DNA of 64,000 nt, taken from positions 62,001-126,000 of the forward strand of contig NZ_VTOM01000001.1 of the NCBI RefSeq assembly GCF_009765365.1, in the 5' to 3' direction. Below the pieces are notes generated by a model. That model made no database searches and had not been told where the DNA came from. It saw only the letters and a list, made by a program, of their open reading frames with translations. Position numbers and translations under genes: made by a program. The stretch is from Antarcticirhabdus aurantiaca (lineage in GTDB: Bacteria; Pseudomonadota; Alphaproteobacteria; Rhizobiales; Rhizobiaceae). Of this stretch, positions 53,992-63,307 are shown in pieces (within the stretch, counting starts at the first letter, position 1; each line of letters opens with the position of its first letter).

Positions 53992-55787
53992 TGCGGGGGC
54001 GCGGCCGGGGCGGGCGCCGGGGCGCCGCTAGCGGCGGGCGGAGGCGGCGCGTCGGCGGCGGCGACGGCATCGAGCCCGTTGGAAAGCTTCTGCCGGATCT
54101 TCAGCGCGACGTCCTCGGCCGGCGCCGGGTCGCCCTTCAGCGCGCGATCCCACTGGAAGCGCGCCTCGCGCTGGCGCCCGACCCGCCAGTAGGCGTCGCC
54201 GAGATGGTCGTTGATCGTCGGATCGGCCGGGGTGATGAGCACCGCGCGCTCCAGCTCCTCCACCGCTTCCGGATAGCGGCCGAGGCGGTAATAGGCCCAG
54301 CCGAGCGAATCGATGATGTAGCCGTCGTTGGGCCTGAGCTCGACCGCCTTGCGGATCATGTCGAGGCCCTCGTCGAGGTTGCGCCCCATGTCGACCCAGG
54401 AATAGCCGAGATAGTTCAGGACCTGCGGCTGCTCGGGCGAGAGCTGCAGCGCCGTCTTGAAGTCCGGCTCGGCCTTGTCCCAGAGCTTCTGGCGCTCGTA
54501 GGCGATGCCGCGCTGGTAGTAGAGGTTCCAGTTGGACACCTCGCCCGGCTCGGACAGCTCGATCGCCTTGGTCAGAACCTCGGCGGCCTCCTTGTAGCTC
54601 TCGTCGGCCGACAGGACGTTGGCGAGCGCGCGGTAGCCGAAGATGTCGTCGGGCCGCAGTTCGATGGCGGCGCGCAGGTGGGTCTTCGCCTCCTCCTTGC
54701 GGTCGGCGTACCAGAGGTCGAGGCCCATCTGCAGCTCGGCCATGCGGCTGTAGGGCGAGTTGTCGGGAACCTGCTCGTAATAGGAGATGGCGAGGTCGAG
54801 CTGCTCGGCCTGCTCGGCGAGCTCGGCCAGCGCCGTGAGGATCGAGGGATCGTTCGGGTTCAGCGCCCGGGCCATGTGGAAGTAGAGGAGGGCGACCTGC
54901 TGGCCGTCGCCGCGCTTGATCGCCTGGCCGAGCGTGCGCAGCGTCTCGGCGGCGCCCTCGCGCGCCGTGTCGGCGGGCGCGTCGATCGGCTTGCCGGCCT
55001 CGATGTCGGCCTCGAGCGCGATCAGGGGATCGAAGGTCGGGGTCAGCATCAGGCCGTTGCGGATGGCGTCGATCGCCTCCTTCTTGTGGCCGGTGCGCGC
55101 TTCGACGCGGGCGAGGGCGTCGACGGCGGCGAGATAGGTCTCGGGCGAGGCCTGGGCGTTGGTCTGGTCGCCGACGATGCGCTGCAGCATGGTGCGCGCC
55201 TCGTCGGGGCGCCCGGCCGCGGCGGCGATGAGGCCGCCCTGATAATCGTTGAAGACGGGGTACCAGGGCGCGTCGTCGAGCCCGGCGATGCGCTCCAGCG
55301 CGGCCGGCGCGTCGCCCCGGCCGAACTCGGCCCAGGCCGTCAGATGGTTGAGGAGCAGCTTGTCGAGATCGTTGGTCTCGACGATGTCGAACTCGGCGAT
55401 GGCGTCCTCGTAGCGCTCGACGGTGAGGGCGTGGACGCCCAGCGCCAGGCGCGCGACCTTGCCGGCATCGCTCGCGTCCCGCAGGCGGGCGGCGAGGCCC
55501 ACCGCCTCGTCGAAGCGGCCGTCCGCGAGATAGGCGAACATCGCGTCCTGCTGGAGGAGCTCGGAGGACGGGTCGAGGACGAGGGCCTGCGCGTAGAAGT
55601 CGGTCGCGCTCTGGAGGTCGCCGCTGACCTGCGCGGCCTTGGCGGCGAGATACGCGCCCGACAGCGTCTGGGCGCGGATCTCCTCCGGCTTCGTCGGCTG
55701 GCCTGCGGCCGCGAGCGCGGCTCCGGCGGTTCCGGAGGACAGCGCGGCGCAAAGGAGCGCGAGCTTGAGAAGCCTCGTTGTCTGCAC
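53988..55787 (-). CDS. Exported TPR-repeat protein
   Basis: A 599-residue protein with a signal peptide (to about residue 26, AAAGQ) and many tetratricopeptide repeats from about residue 45 to 560. Clear repeats toward the C-terminus include YYQRGIAYERQKLWDKAEPDFKTALQLSPEQPQVLNYLGYSWVDMG and PNDGYIIDSLGWAYYRLGRYPEAVEELERAV. A Pro/Ala-rich tail ends the protein. TPR proteins are scaffolds, probably periplasmic here. The start is GTG at 55787; an upstream frame is open but without a signal peptide. Co-transcribed with ispE and moaB. Confidence 0.86.
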   Translation of the reverse strand: MQTTRLLKLALLCAALSSGTAGAALAAAGQPTKPEEIRAQTLSGAYLAAKAAQVSGDLQSATDFYAQALVLDPSSELLQQDAMFAYLADGRFDEAVGLAARLRDASDAGKVARLALGVHALTVERYEDAIAEFDIVETNDLDKLLLNHLTAWAEFGRGDAPAALERIAGLDDAPWYPVFNDYQGGLIAAAAGRPDEARTMLQRIVGDQTNAQASPETYLAAVDALARVEARTGHKKEAIDAIRNGLMLTPTFDPLIALEADIEAGKPIDAPADTAREGAAETLRTLGQAIKRGDGQQVALLYFHMARALNPNDPSILTALAELAEQAEQLDLAISYYEQVPDNSPYSRMAELQMGLDLWYADRKEEAKTHLRAAIELRPDDIFGYRALANVLSADESYKEAAEVLTKAIELSEPGEVSNWNLYYQRGIAYERQKLWDKAEPDFKTALQLSPEQPQVLNYLGYSWVDMGRNLDEGLDMIRKAVELRPNDGYIIDSLGWAYYRLGRYPEAVEELERAVLITPADPTINDHLGDAYWRVGRQREARFQWDRALKGDPAPAEDVALKIRQKLSNGLDAVAAADAPPPPAASGAPAPAPAAPPQ

Positions 55788-55964
55788 GGCGATCAAACCT
55801 TTCGAACGACGCGGCCGGTCCGGATCGGCCGCCGCTTCTCTCCCGGGCGCGGCGTCCCGAAGACTAGGCCGCGCCGCTTGCGCATACAACATGCGAAGCT
55901 GTTGCAGGCACGACGACCATCCGAGCTTGGCGGTTTTGCGGCCGAGCGGCGCGGCGAAACGCCC

Positions 55965-56978
55965 TCAGCTGACGCGGTCGATGCAGAACTCGACCACCGA
56001 GAGCAGCGCGTCGCGCGCGGCGGAGGGCGGAAGGCTCGCCGCGGCGTCGAAGGCCTTGGCGCCGAAGCCGCGGGCGCGCTCCACCGTGCCTTCCAGCGCG
56101 CCGTGGCGGTGGATCAGCGCGGTGGCGCGGGCCAGCGCCTCGTCGTCGTTGCGCCCGTTTTCCATCGCCTCGCGCCAGAAGGCGCGCTCGGCCTCGTCGC
56201 CCCGCGCATAGGCGAGGATGACGGGCAGGGTGATCTTGCCCTCGCGGAAGTCGTCGCCGGTGTTCTTGCCGAGATCGGCCGCCGAGCCGCCGTAATCGAG
56301 GACGTCGTCGACGAGCTGGAAGGCGAGGCCGAGGCTGCGCCCGTAGTCGCGCATCGCCTCGCGCTCGGCGGCGCCCTTGTTCGCGATCACCGGGCCGACC
56401 TCGGCCGCGGCGGCGAAGAGCGCGGCGGTCTTGGCGTCGATCACGGCCATGTAGTCGGCCTCGGAGGTCGTCAGGTGCTTGGCGGCCGAAAGCTGCCAGA
56501 CCTCGCCCTCGGCGATCACCGCGGAGGCGTTGGACAGGATCGCGAGGGCGTCCATCGAGCCGACCTCGACCATCATCTTGAAGGCCTGGCCGAGCAGGAA
56601 GTCGCCGACGAGGACGCTCGCCTGGTTGCCCCAGATGGTGCGCGCCGTGCGCTTGCCCCGGCGAAGGTCGCTCTCGTCCACGACGTCGTCGTGGAGCAGC
56701 GTCGCGGTGTGCATGAACTCGACGCTCGCCGCGAGCTTGACGTGGCCTTCGCCCGAATAATCGTGGGCGAGCGCCGAGGCGATGGTCAGCATCGGCCGCA
56801 GCCGCTTGCCGCCCGACGAGATCAGGTGCTCGGCGATCTCCGGGATCAGCTCGACGTTCGAGCCCGCCATGGACAGGACGAGGTCGTTGACCCGCTTCAT
56901 GTCGGGCGCGGTCACGCGCAGGATCGGATCGATCGAGGCCGCCGGCGCGGGCTTCTGGGCGGGCTTCAACAGGGTCAC
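55965..56978 (-). CDS. ispB: Polyprenyl (octaprenyl) diphosphate synthase
   Basis: A 337-residue trans-isoprenyl diphosphate synthase. The two aspartate-rich motifs are present: DDVVDESDLRRG near residue 98 and DDVLDYGGSAADLGKN near 225. GGKRLRPML near residue 58 binds diphosphate. It makes the side chain for ubiquinone (chain length, likely eight to ten units, is not readable with certainty). The start is GTG at 56978; upstream frame extends to 57374 but is not homologous-looking. Divergent from a DUF2007 gene. Confidence 0.92.
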   Translation of the reverse strand: MTLLKPAQKPAPAASIDPILRVTAPDMKRVNDLVLSMAGSNVELIPEIAEHLISSGGKRLRPMLTIASALAHDYSGEGHVKLAASVEFMHTATLLHDDVVDESDLRRGKRTARTIWGNQASVLVGDFLLGQAFKMMVEVGSMDALAILSNASAVIAEGEVWQLSAAKHLTTSEADYMAVIDAKTAALFAAAAEVGPVIANKGAAEREAMRDYGRSLGLAFQLVDDVLDYGGSAADLGKNTGDDFREGKITLPVILAYARGDEAERAFWREAMENGRNDDEALARATALIHRHGALEGTVERARGFGAKAFDAAASLPPSAARDALLSVVEFCIDRVS

Positions 56979-57167
56979 CGCGCGGCTTCCTTCCAGGTCT
57001 CGAAACGGTTCGCGGCGCGGGACGCGTCGGCCGGCCCCCGCACCCGTGACATGGCGCGTCCCGCGCCGCGGGAAAGGGCGGAGCGGACGCGTCGGCTTGA
57101 CGCTCGCGGCACGGGGCGCGATGGACGGAAGACGCCGCCTTCGCGCGGACGACGAGCCGGATGGGTC

Positions 57168-57386
57168 ATGATCGAACTGATGCGCTCCAACGACGCCGTC
57201 CTCATATCCTTCGTGGACGCCCTCTTGAACGAGGCGGACATCCCGCATTTCGTCGCCGATGTCCACATGAGCATCCTCGACGGCTCGATCGGCGTGCTGC
57301 CGCGCCGCGTGATGGTCGACGGCGAGCGCATCGATCAGGCGCGCCGCATCCTGCGCGAGGCCGAGCTCGGCCACGAGCTGTCCTGA
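57168..57386 (+). CDS. DUF2007 domain protein
   Basis: A 72-residue single-domain protein with the DUF2007 pattern: MIELMRSNDAVLISFVDALLNEADIPHFVADVH at the start and RRVMVDGERIDQARRILREAEL near the end. DUF2007 is thought to be a signal-transducing or protein-binding module related to PII-like folds, with no defined partner. It is the first gene of a plus-strand cluster; the methyltransferase gene starts two bases after its stop. Confidence 0.85.
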   Translation: MIELMRSNDAVLISFVDALLNEADIPHFVADVHMSILDGSIGVLPRRVMVDGERIDQARRILREAELGHELS

Positions 57387-57388
57387 GC

Positions 57389-58183
57389 ATGGGCGGGGAC
57401 GGCGCCGCGCAAGGGGAGGCGGGCGTCGACGCCTTCTGGCGCGGGCGCTTTGTCCTCAAGCAGCTGCGCGGGCGCGGCCACCGCGCCGGGCTCGACCCGC
57501 TGCTTCTCGCCTGCGCCCTGCCGGACTGGCTGTCGGGGCGGGCGGCGGATCTCGGCGCCGGGGCCGGCGCGCTGGGCCTTGCCGGCGCCTGCCGCTGCGC
57601 CGGGCTCGCGGTGCACATGGTGGAGATCGAGCCGGACATGGCGGCGCTGGCGCGCGAATCGCTGGCGCTTGCCGAGAACGCGGCTCTCGCGCCGCGCCTG
57701 ACGGTCGCCGAGGGCGACATCCTGGCCGGTCGCAAGGCGCGCGAGGCGGCAGGCCTCGTCGACGCCTCGCTCGACGCCGTTCTCACCAATCCGCCCTTTC
57801 ACCCGCCCGGCGGCCGCGTCTCGCCCGACGCCCTGCGGGCCGGCGCGAAGAGCGTGCCGGACGCGGCCTTCCTGCCGGAATGGGTGCGCGTGTCGGCGAG
57901 CCTCCTCAAGCATGGCGGGCTCTTCGCCTGCGTCGTTCGGCCCGACGTGATTCGTCCGATCCTCGACGGGGCGGAGGGGCGGCTCGGCGGCATCGAGCTG
58001 GTGGCCGTTCATTCGCGCCCGGAGAAGCCCGCGGTGCGCCTCCTGGTGCTCGCGCGCCGCGGCTCGCGCGCCCCGCTCGCCATCCGCCCCGCCGTCACGC
58101 TGCAGGACGAGGCGGGGGCGCCGACGCAGGCGGGCGAAGCGGTCGCCTCCGGCGCGCCGCTGTTCGGGGCTGCGGCGGCCTGA
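57389..58183 (+). CDS. TrmN6/YfiC-type N6-adenine methyltransferase
   Basis: A 264-residue Rossmann-fold SAM methyltransferase. Motif I is ADLGAGAGALGLAGA near residue 50, and the N6-adenine catalytic motif is NPPFH (N-P-P-F) near 133. It resembles YfiC/TrmN6, which methylates A37 of tRNA1(Val), and is similar in size. The front segment FVLKQLRGRGHRAGLDPLLLA is typical. Starts two bases after the DUF2007 stop. A role on a different RNA or protein is possible. Confidence 0.85.
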   Translation: MGGDGAAQGEAGVDAFWRGRFVLKQLRGRGHRAGLDPLLLACALPDWLSGRAADLGAGAGALGLAGACRCAGLAVHMVEIEPDMAALARESLALAENAALAPRLTVAEGDILAGRKAREAAGLVDASLDAVLTNPPFHPPGGRVSPDALRAGAKSVPDAAFLPEWVRVSASLLKHGGLFACVVRPDVIRPILDGAEGRLGGIELVAVHSRPEKPAVRLLVLARRGSRAPLAIRPAVTLQDEAGAPTQAGEAVASGAPLFGAAAA

Positions 58184-58257
58184 CGACGCGGGCTTTGCGG
58201 CCGGCGATGCGGCGCCTTACATGCCGAATTCCCGCCGCCGATCCGAAGGCCGACGCC

Positions 58258-59124
58258 GTGTTGACATCCCTCCGCCGCTTTCTTCCCGCCCGCTTCCGCG
58301 ACACGGCGCCCGTGGTGCCGGTCGTGCGCCTCGCCGGCACGATCATGGCGGCGGGCGGACCCTTCCGCCCCGTTCTGTCGCTGGCGAGCGCCGCGCCGCT
58401 CCTGAAGAAGGCCTTCGCGGTGAAGAAGGCGCCGGCCGTCGCGATCATCGTCAACTCGCCCGGCGGCTCGCCGGTGCAGTCGCGGCTGATCTACCGGCGC
58501 ATCCGCGACCTCGCGGCCGAAACCAACAAGCCCGTGCTCGTGTTCGTCGAGGACGTCGCGGCCTCGGGCGGCTACATGATCGCCTGCGCGGGCGAGGAGA
58601 TCATCGTCGATCCCTCCTCGATCGTCGGCTCGATCGGGGTCGTGTCCGGCGGCTTCGGCTTCGTGGACGCGATCGGAAAGCTCGGCATCGAGCGGCGCGT
58701 CCACACCTCCGGCGAGAACAAGGCCCGGCTCGACCCCTTCCAGCCCGAGCGGCCGGAGGACATCGAGCACCTGAAGGCCCTGCAGCGCGAAGTGCACGAG
58801 ACCTTCATCGACCTCGTCAAGGCGAGCCGGGGCGCGCGCATCGAGGCTGCGGGCGAGAACCTCTTCACCGGCCAGTTCTGGTCGGGCAAGCGGGGCGTCG
58901 AGCTCGGCCTCGTCGACCGGGTTGGGGACCTGCGCGGGGAGCTGCGCCGGCGCTTCGGCGCGAACGTGAAGATGCTCCAGATCCAGCCGGCCCGCGGCCT
59001 TTTCGCGCGCCGGGCCGGCATCGCGGCCGGGCTGCCGGCGCCAGACGCGATCGGCGCCGGCCTCGGCCTCGGCCTTCTTCAGGCGGCGGAGGAACGGGCG
59101 CTCTGGGCGCGCTTCGGGCTGTGA
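58258..59124 (+). CDS. S49 family serine peptidase (SohB/SppA-like)
   Basis: A 288-residue peptidase with the S49 Ser-Lys dyad: Ser103 in DVAASGGYMIA and Lys155 in SGENKARLDPFQ. It belongs to the short, one-domain SohB-like class. These enzymes degrade signal peptides or misfolded membrane proteins. The GTG at 58258 was chosen, giving the family opening LTSLRRFLPARFRDTAPVVPVVRL with a GAAGG site eight bases upstream; the ATG at 58207 is the alternative and adds 17 residues. Precedes the small membrane protein and glyQ. Confidence 0.88.
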   Translation: MLTSLRRFLPARFRDTAPVVPVVRLAGTIMAAGGPFRPVLSLASAAPLLKKAFAVKKAPAVAIIVNSPGGSPVQSRLIYRRIRDLAAETNKPVLVFVEDVAASGGYMIACAGEEIIVDPSSIVGSIGVVSGGFGFVDAIGKLGIERRVHTSGENKARLDPFQPERPEDIEHLKALQREVHETFIDLVKASRGARIEAAGENLFTGQFWSGKRGVELGLVDRVGDLRGELRRRFGANVKMLQIQPARGLFARRAGIAAGLPAPDAIGAGLGLGLLQAAEERALWARFGL

Positions 59125-59179
59125 GGCGGGACCGGCGGCCTTTACGCCGCCTTCATCGCGGGGGATAATCGCGGTCGAG

Positions 59180-59383
59180 ATGCAACTGGTGTCCGACCTC
59201 ATGCCCCCCCTGATCCTCCTCGGCTTCGCCGGCGCCGCGGCGTGGTACGGCTATAACCAGATGAAGAAGGAGGCTGCCCGCGTCTCCGAGCGCTCCAAGC
59301 GCGCGGAAGCGGAACTGCGCAGCGGCGCGCAGGGCACGCTGGTGCGCGGGGCCGACGGCGTCTACCGCTTGAAGCAGGACTGA
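59180..59383 (+). CDS. Small membrane protein (67 aa) upstream of glyQ
   Basis: A 67-residue protein with one transmembrane segment (about residues 8-25) and a basic, helical cytoplasmic part ending in GTLVRGADGVYRLKQD. Hypothetical proteins of this layout are found next to the S49 peptidase and glyQ in Hyphomicrobiales. It is likely a real gene because the composition at codon level is normal and a ribosome binding site is present. Function unknown. Confidence 0.72.
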   Translation: MQLVSDLMPPLILLGFAGAAAWYGYNQMKKEAARVSERSKRAEAELRSGAQGTLVRGADGVYRLKQD

Positions 59384-59527
59384 AGCGCCCGTCCCGGCCT
59401 TGACCCTTCGCGGCCGGGCGTGGCACCTCGCGCGGCGAAACGCCGAGCGCCGGGCCGACTGGCTCCGCGCGGCCCTGTTCGAAGGTTTGCGCCGCCCGTG
59501 TCCGCCCTCACCGACCTGCCGCCCCAC

Positions 59528-60451
59528 ATGGATCCCCGCCGCTCCTTCCAGGCGCTGATCCTGACCCTCCACCGCTACTGGGCGGACTACGGCTGCGTCG
59601 TGCTCCAGCCCTACGACATGGAGGTGGGCGCGGGCACCTTCCACCCGGCGACGACGCTGCGGGCGCTGGGTCCCAAGCCCTGGAACGCGGCCTATGTCCA
59701 GCCCTCGCGCCGGCCCAAGGACGGGCGCTACGGCGAGAACCCGAACCGTCTGCAGCATTATTACCAGTACCAGGTCATCCTGAAGCCGAACCCGCCGAAC
59801 CTCCAGGAGCTCTATCTCGGCTCACTGCGTGCGATCGGCGTCGACATGGCGCTGCACGACATCCGCTTCGTCGAGGACGACTGGGAGAGCCCGACGCTCG
59901 GCGCCTGGGGCCTCGGCTGGGAATGCTGGTGCGACGGGATGGAGGTGTCGCAGTTCACCTACTTCCAGCAGGTCTGCGGCATCGAATGCGCGCCGGTGGC
60001 GGGCGAATTGACCTACGGGCTCGAGCGCCTCGCGATGTACGTCCAGAACGTCGACAACGTCTACGACCTGAACTTCAACGGCCGCGAGGGCGCGGAAAAG
60101 GTCACCTACGGCGACGTCTTCCTCCAGGCCGAGCAGGAATATTCGCGCTTCAACTTCGAATATGCCGATACAAGCATCCTGCTGCGCCACTTCGAGGACG
60201 CGGAAAAGGAATGCCGGGCGCTCCTGTCGGCGGGCGCGCCGGGGGAGGCAGGCGGCCTCCACAAATGCGTGCTGCCGGCCTACGACCAGGCGATCAAGGC
60301 AAGCCACGCCTTCAACCTCCTCGACGCGCGCGGCGTGATCTCGGTGACGGAGCGCCAGAGCTACATCCTGCGCGTGAGGACGCTCGCCAAGGCCTGCGGC
60401 GAGGCGTTCCTGATGACGGATGCGGGCGGGGCGGCTAGCGCAGCTCGATGA
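59528..60451 (+). CDS. glyQ: Glycyl-tRNA synthetase alpha subunit
   Basis: A 307-residue alpha subunit of the alpha2-beta2 glycyl-tRNA synthetase. It is highly conserved across its length: [72 protein letters not shown] and [20 protein letters not shown]. It carries the catalytic class II core and binds glycine and ATP. The ATG at 59528 aligns with related proteins; an in-frame GTG ten codons earlier is possible. The stop region overlaps the convergent toxin gene by 17 bases. glyS begins at 63926, about 3.5 kb away. Confidence 0.96.
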   Translation: MDPRRSFQALILTLHRYWADYGCVVLQPYDMEVGAGTFHPATTLRALGPKPWNAAYVQPSRRPKDGRYGENPNRLQHYYQYQVILKPNPPNLQELYLGSLRAIGVDMALHDIRFVEDDWESPTLGAWGLGWECWCDGMEVSQFTYFQQVCGIECAPVAGELTYGLERLAMYVQNVDNVYDLNFNGREGAEKVTYGDVFLQAEQEYSRFNFEYADTSILLRHFEDAEKECRALLSAGAPGEAGGLHKCVLPAYDQAIKASHAFNLLDARGVISVTERQSYILRVRTLAKACGEAFLMTDAGGAASAAR

Positions 60452-60764
60452 GCATCTCGCCGGCGTCGATGCCGGCGACGATTTCGGGAAGGACGCGCGC
60501 GAAGGCCTCGCGCAGCGCCGCGTTGCGCGTGTTCCCGAGCCGCACCCAGACCACGGGCGCGCCGAAAGCCGCGCCATCGGCGAGATGGCGGAAATCGATG
60601 TCCTTCGTGACGAGAACGGATCGCGTCGCGCAGGCGTGGTTCCAGATCGCCTCGTCCGTCGCCGATCCCAGCCGAAGGCGGCTGACGTGATCGGCCTCGT
60701 GGCCGTGGCTGCGCAGAAACAGGACGAGGTCGGGCGGCAACTGCGCGTCGACCAGAAACCGCAC
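60435..60764 (-). CDS. DUF5615 PIN-like toxin
   Basis: A 109-residue PIN-like protein of the DUF5615 family. Conserved acids include Asp6 (LVDAQLPP) and Asp55/Asp57 in [10 protein letters not shown]; these would bind metal for nuclease activity. DUF5615 proteins are proposed toxins paired with DUF433 antitoxins, as here, where the antitoxin gene ends five bases upstream. The start is a GTG at 60764. The 3' end overlaps the convergent glyQ end. Confidence 0.86.
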   Translation of the reverse strand: MRFLVDAQLPPDLVLFLRSHGHEADHVSRLRLGSATDEAIWNHACATRSVLVTKDIDFRHLADGAAFGAPVVWVRLGNTRNAALREAFARVLPEIVAGIDAGEMLIELR

Positions 60765-60769
60765 GATGG

Positions 60770-60997
60770 TCAGGCCGCCCGGATGACGCGGTGGTCGAGC
60801 ATCTCGGCTGCGTAGACGAGCGACGCGGTGATGTCCTCGTCGGTCAGATAGTCGTAGTCGGCCAGGATCTCCGCGCGCGAGGCGCCCTCGCCGAGCAGAG
60901 CGAGGATATCCGCGACGCGCATCCGGGTGCCCCGGACGACCGGACGACCGCCGCAGATGGCGGGATCGGAAACGATGCGGGGGTGGGCGGATGCCAT
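60770..60997 (-). CDS. DUF433 antitoxin
   Basis: A 75-residue DUF433 protein, carrying PRIVSDPAICGGRPVVRGTRMRVADILALLGEGASRAEILADYDYLTDEDITASLVYAA. The family has a winged-helix-like fold and is paired with DUF5615 or VapC-like partners in toxin-antitoxin modules. It is first in the two-gene unit, an order common to antitoxins. Confidence 0.88.
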   Translation of the reverse strand: MASAHPRIVSDPAICGGRPVVRGTRMRVADILALLGEGASRAEILADYDYLTDEDITASLVYAAEMLDHRVIRAA

Positions 60998-61135
60998 CGG
61001 TCGCTCCTGTTGCCGAGGCCGGTTCGTCCCCAGAATGGCGACGCCGGCCTAGCCGGTCAACGATCGCGCCATGTTCCTCATCACTTTGGCTCCCATATCG
61101 CTCACGAAGGGCGTGATCGCAGGGAGCCTCGGGCC

Positions 61136-62044
61136 ATGCAGTGGAAAGGGCGCCGCCAGAGCGGCAACATCGACGACCGGCGGGGCGGGGGCGGGATCTC
61201 GCCCGGCGGCTTCGGCCGGGGCGGCGGGGGCGGCATGCGCGGGCCGGTGCGTGCCGGCGGCGGCAGCATCGTCTTCCTGATCATCGCCGCGCTGATCCTC
61301 TGGTTCGGCTTCGGCATCAACCCGATGGTGCTGTTCGGCGAGGGCAACTACGGCAGCGGCACGACGACCACGGCCTCGAACAGCGGGCCGGGCGTGCAGG
61401 GAACGGCGGACGAAACGGACGATTTCGTCGCGACCGTTCTCGCCGATACCGAGGACGTCTGGAACCGGCGGTTCCAGCAGGCCGGCTCGACCTATGCCGA
61501 GCCGACGCTGGTGCTGTTCGAGAACCGCGTCCAGTCGGCCTGCGGCATCGCGGGCTCGGCGACGGGGCCGTTCTACTGCCCGGGCGACCGGAAGCTCTAC
61601 ATCGACCTGTCCTTCTTCCAGCAGCTCCAGGGCCAGCTCAACGCGCCGGGCGACTTCGCGCAGGCCTACGTCATCGCCCACGAGGTCGGCCATCACGTCC
61701 AGAACCTCACCGGCGTCATGGAGGACACCGACCGGGCGCGCCGCGGCATGAGCGAGGCCGAGGCTAACGCCCTGTCGGTGAAGGTCGAGCTCCAGGCCGA
61801 TTGCTATGCCGGCATCTGGGCGCATGATTCCGGCCAGGCCGGATACCTGGAGGACGGCGACATCGAGGAGGCGCTGAACGCCGCCTCGCAGATCGGCGAC
61901 GACACGCTCCAGCGCCGCTCGGGCGGCGACGTCGTGCCGGACTCGTTCACCCACGGCACCTCGGCGCAGCGCGTCGAATGGTTCCGCCGCGGTTTCCAGT
62001 CGGGCGACACCAACCAGTGTGATACGTTCGGCAGCACCATCTGA
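61136..62044 (+). CDS. Neutral zinc metallopeptidase (YpfJ family)
   Basis: A 302-residue protein. The N-terminal 40 residues are Gly/Arg rich and probably disordered; one membrane helix (about 44-66, SIVFLIIAALILWFGFGINPMVLFG) follows. The periplasmic zinc peptidase domain has HEVGHH at 182-187, with a third ligand further on in ELQADCYAGIWAH. YpfJ proteins are conserved but uncharacterised metalloproteases. The ATG at 61136 gives the MQWKGRRQSGNIDDRRG start typical of the family. Confidence 0.92.
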   Translation: MQWKGRRQSGNIDDRRGGGGISPGGFGRGGGGGMRGPVRAGGGSIVFLIIAALILWFGFGINPMVLFGEGNYGSGTTTTASNSGPGVQGTADETDDFVATVLADTEDVWNRRFQQAGSTYAEPTLVLFENRVQSACGIAGSATGPFYCPGDRKLYIDLSFFQQLQGQLNAPGDFAQAYVIAHEVGHHVQNLTGVMEDTDRARRGMSEAEANALSVKVELQADCYAGIWAHDSGQAGYLEDGDIEEALNAASQIGDDTLQRRSGGDVVPDSFTHGTSAQRVEWFRRGFQSGDTNQCDTFGSTI

Positions 62045-62063
62045 TTGCTGCCGGAGCCGTTGC

Positions 62064-62624
62064 ATGCCCGATGACGGATCGCTGTCCGCGGCCGGCCGCG
62101 CGCCGGTCGGCCGCAACGTGATGATCATCGGGAGCCCCGGCAGCGGCAAGTCGACGCTCGCGCGCGAAATCGGGCGGCGGCTGGGGCTGCGGGTCGTTCA
62201 CATCGACCAGCTCTACTGGCTGCCCGGCTGGCGAATGCGGCCGCCCGAAGAGATGCCGGCGCTCGTCGAAGCGGCGGTGGCCGAGGACGGCTGGGTCTTC
62301 GAGGGCAACAATTCGCGCACGCTCCCGATCCGCGCGGCCAAGGCCGACACGCTGATCTGGCTCGACCTGCCGCGTCTCCTGTGCACGGCGCGCGTGCTGC
62401 GGCGGATCGCGCGCTCCCACGGGCGGGTGCGGCCGGACATGGCGGCGGACTGCCCCGAGCGGCTCGACTGGACCTTTGTCCGCTGGACCTGGGATTTTCC
62501 CCGGCACTCCCGGCCGGCGCAGGCGCGGTTCTTCGAAAGCGCGGCCATCCGCGCCAAGCATCGCCTGACGAGCCCGCGCGCGGTGGCGCAGCTCGTCGCG
62601 GCGCTGCCCGGCCGAGCCGGCTGA
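62064..62624 (+). CDS. P-loop NTPase/adenylate kinase-like protein
   Basis: A 186-residue protein with Walker A GSPGSGKST near residue 23 and an LID/NMP-type arrangement (LRVVHIDQLYWLPGW, EGNNSRTLPIRAAKADTLIWLDLP). Similar proteins are annotated as topology modulation or FlaR-like kinases and resemble shikimate and adenylate kinases. Substrate unknown. The ATG at 62064 starts 19 bases after the metallopeptidase stop, so the two may be co-transcribed. Confidence 0.82.
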   Translation: MPDDGSLSAAGRAPVGRNVMIIGSPGSGKSTLAREIGRRLGLRVVHIDQLYWLPGWRMRPPEEMPALVEAAVAEDGWVFEGNNSRTLPIRAAKADTLIWLDLPRLLCTARVLRRIARSHGRVRPDMAADCPERLDWTFVRWTWDFPRHSRPAQARFFESAAIRAKHRLTSPRAVAQLVAALPGRAG

Positions 62625-63305
62625 TCAGGACGCCGGGCGCACCAGGATCTCGACGCGGCGGTTCTTCTGGCGGCCTTCGGGATCGTCGCCCCCGCTCGCC
62701 GTCTCGTTCGGCGCGGCGGGCCGGCTCTCGCCGAGGCCGGTCGTTTCGATGTCGGCGGCGGAGAAGCTCTCGGCGTCGGTGAGGAAGGCCTTCACCGACT
62801 CGGCCCGGCGCTCGGACAGCGCCTGATTGTAGGCGTCCGAGCCCTTCGCATCGGTGTGGCCCTCGACGAGGAAGGTCGCGGAGGGAAAGCGGCGGCGGGC
62901 GTCCGCCGACAGGGCGGCGAGCGCCTCGCGCGCTTTCGGGCGGAGCGTGGCCGCGTCGAAGTCGAACAGGATGTCGGCCGAAAGCGTGTAGCGCACGCCG
63001 CCCGCTTCCTCCGTCACCGCCAGCCCCTCGGCCAGCGGTTCGGGTTCGGGCGGCGCGGGAGCAGGGGCGGACTTCGGCGCGAAGGCCTTCTCCTCGTCGG
63101 TCAGCCGCTCCGCGTTGAAGGTGACGTGCGGAGCGTTGAAGGTGATCGAGGGCCGGTTGAAGGTGATGCGCGGGGCGTTGAATGCGATGCGCGGGGCGTT
63201 GAAGTTGGCACGCTCCGGCAGCTCGCCAGGCGGCGCGTTGGTGGTGTAGGCGCCGGCGGGCGGGGCGAGGAGAAGGAGCGGCAGGAGAGCTGCGGCGCGG
63301 CGCAT
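62625..63305 (-). CDS. OmpA-domain protein with heptapeptide repeats
   Basis: A 226-residue exported protein. A signal peptide (to about residue 19) is followed by five imperfect 7-residue repeats at 35-69 (FNAPRIA, FNAPRIT, FNRPSIT, FNAPHVT, FNAERLT). A short Pro/Ala-rich linker leads to a C-terminal OmpA peptidoglycan-binding domain (about 105-222, with GHTDAKGSDAYNQALSERRAESV and GLGESRPA). It would sit in the outer membrane or periplasm attached to the wall. It is two bases after a second exported gene on the same strand, which is likely its partner. The repeat pattern suggests a beta-rich or filament-like segment of unknown role. Confidence 0.86.
   Translation of the reverse strand: MRRAAALLPLLLLAPPAGAYTTNAPPGELPERANFNAPRIAFNAPRITFNRPSITFNAPHVTFNAERLTDEEKAFAPKSAPAPAPPEPEPLAEGLAVTEEAGGVRYTLSADILFDFDAATLRPKAREALAALSADARRRFPSATFLVEGHTDAKGSDAYNQALSERRAESVKAFLTDAESFSAADIETTGLGESRPAAPNETASGGDDPEGRQKNRRVEILVRPAS
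63099..63203 (-). repeat. Five 21-bp coding repeats (FNxPxIT heptads)
   Basis: Within the OmpA-domain gene, five consecutive 21-base units encode Phe-Asn-x-x-x-hydrophobic-x. They are imperfect at DNA level but keep Phe1 and Asn2 in every unit, and Pro in four of five. The unit number could vary by slippage between strains. Confidence 0.8.
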
Positions 63306-63307
63306 GC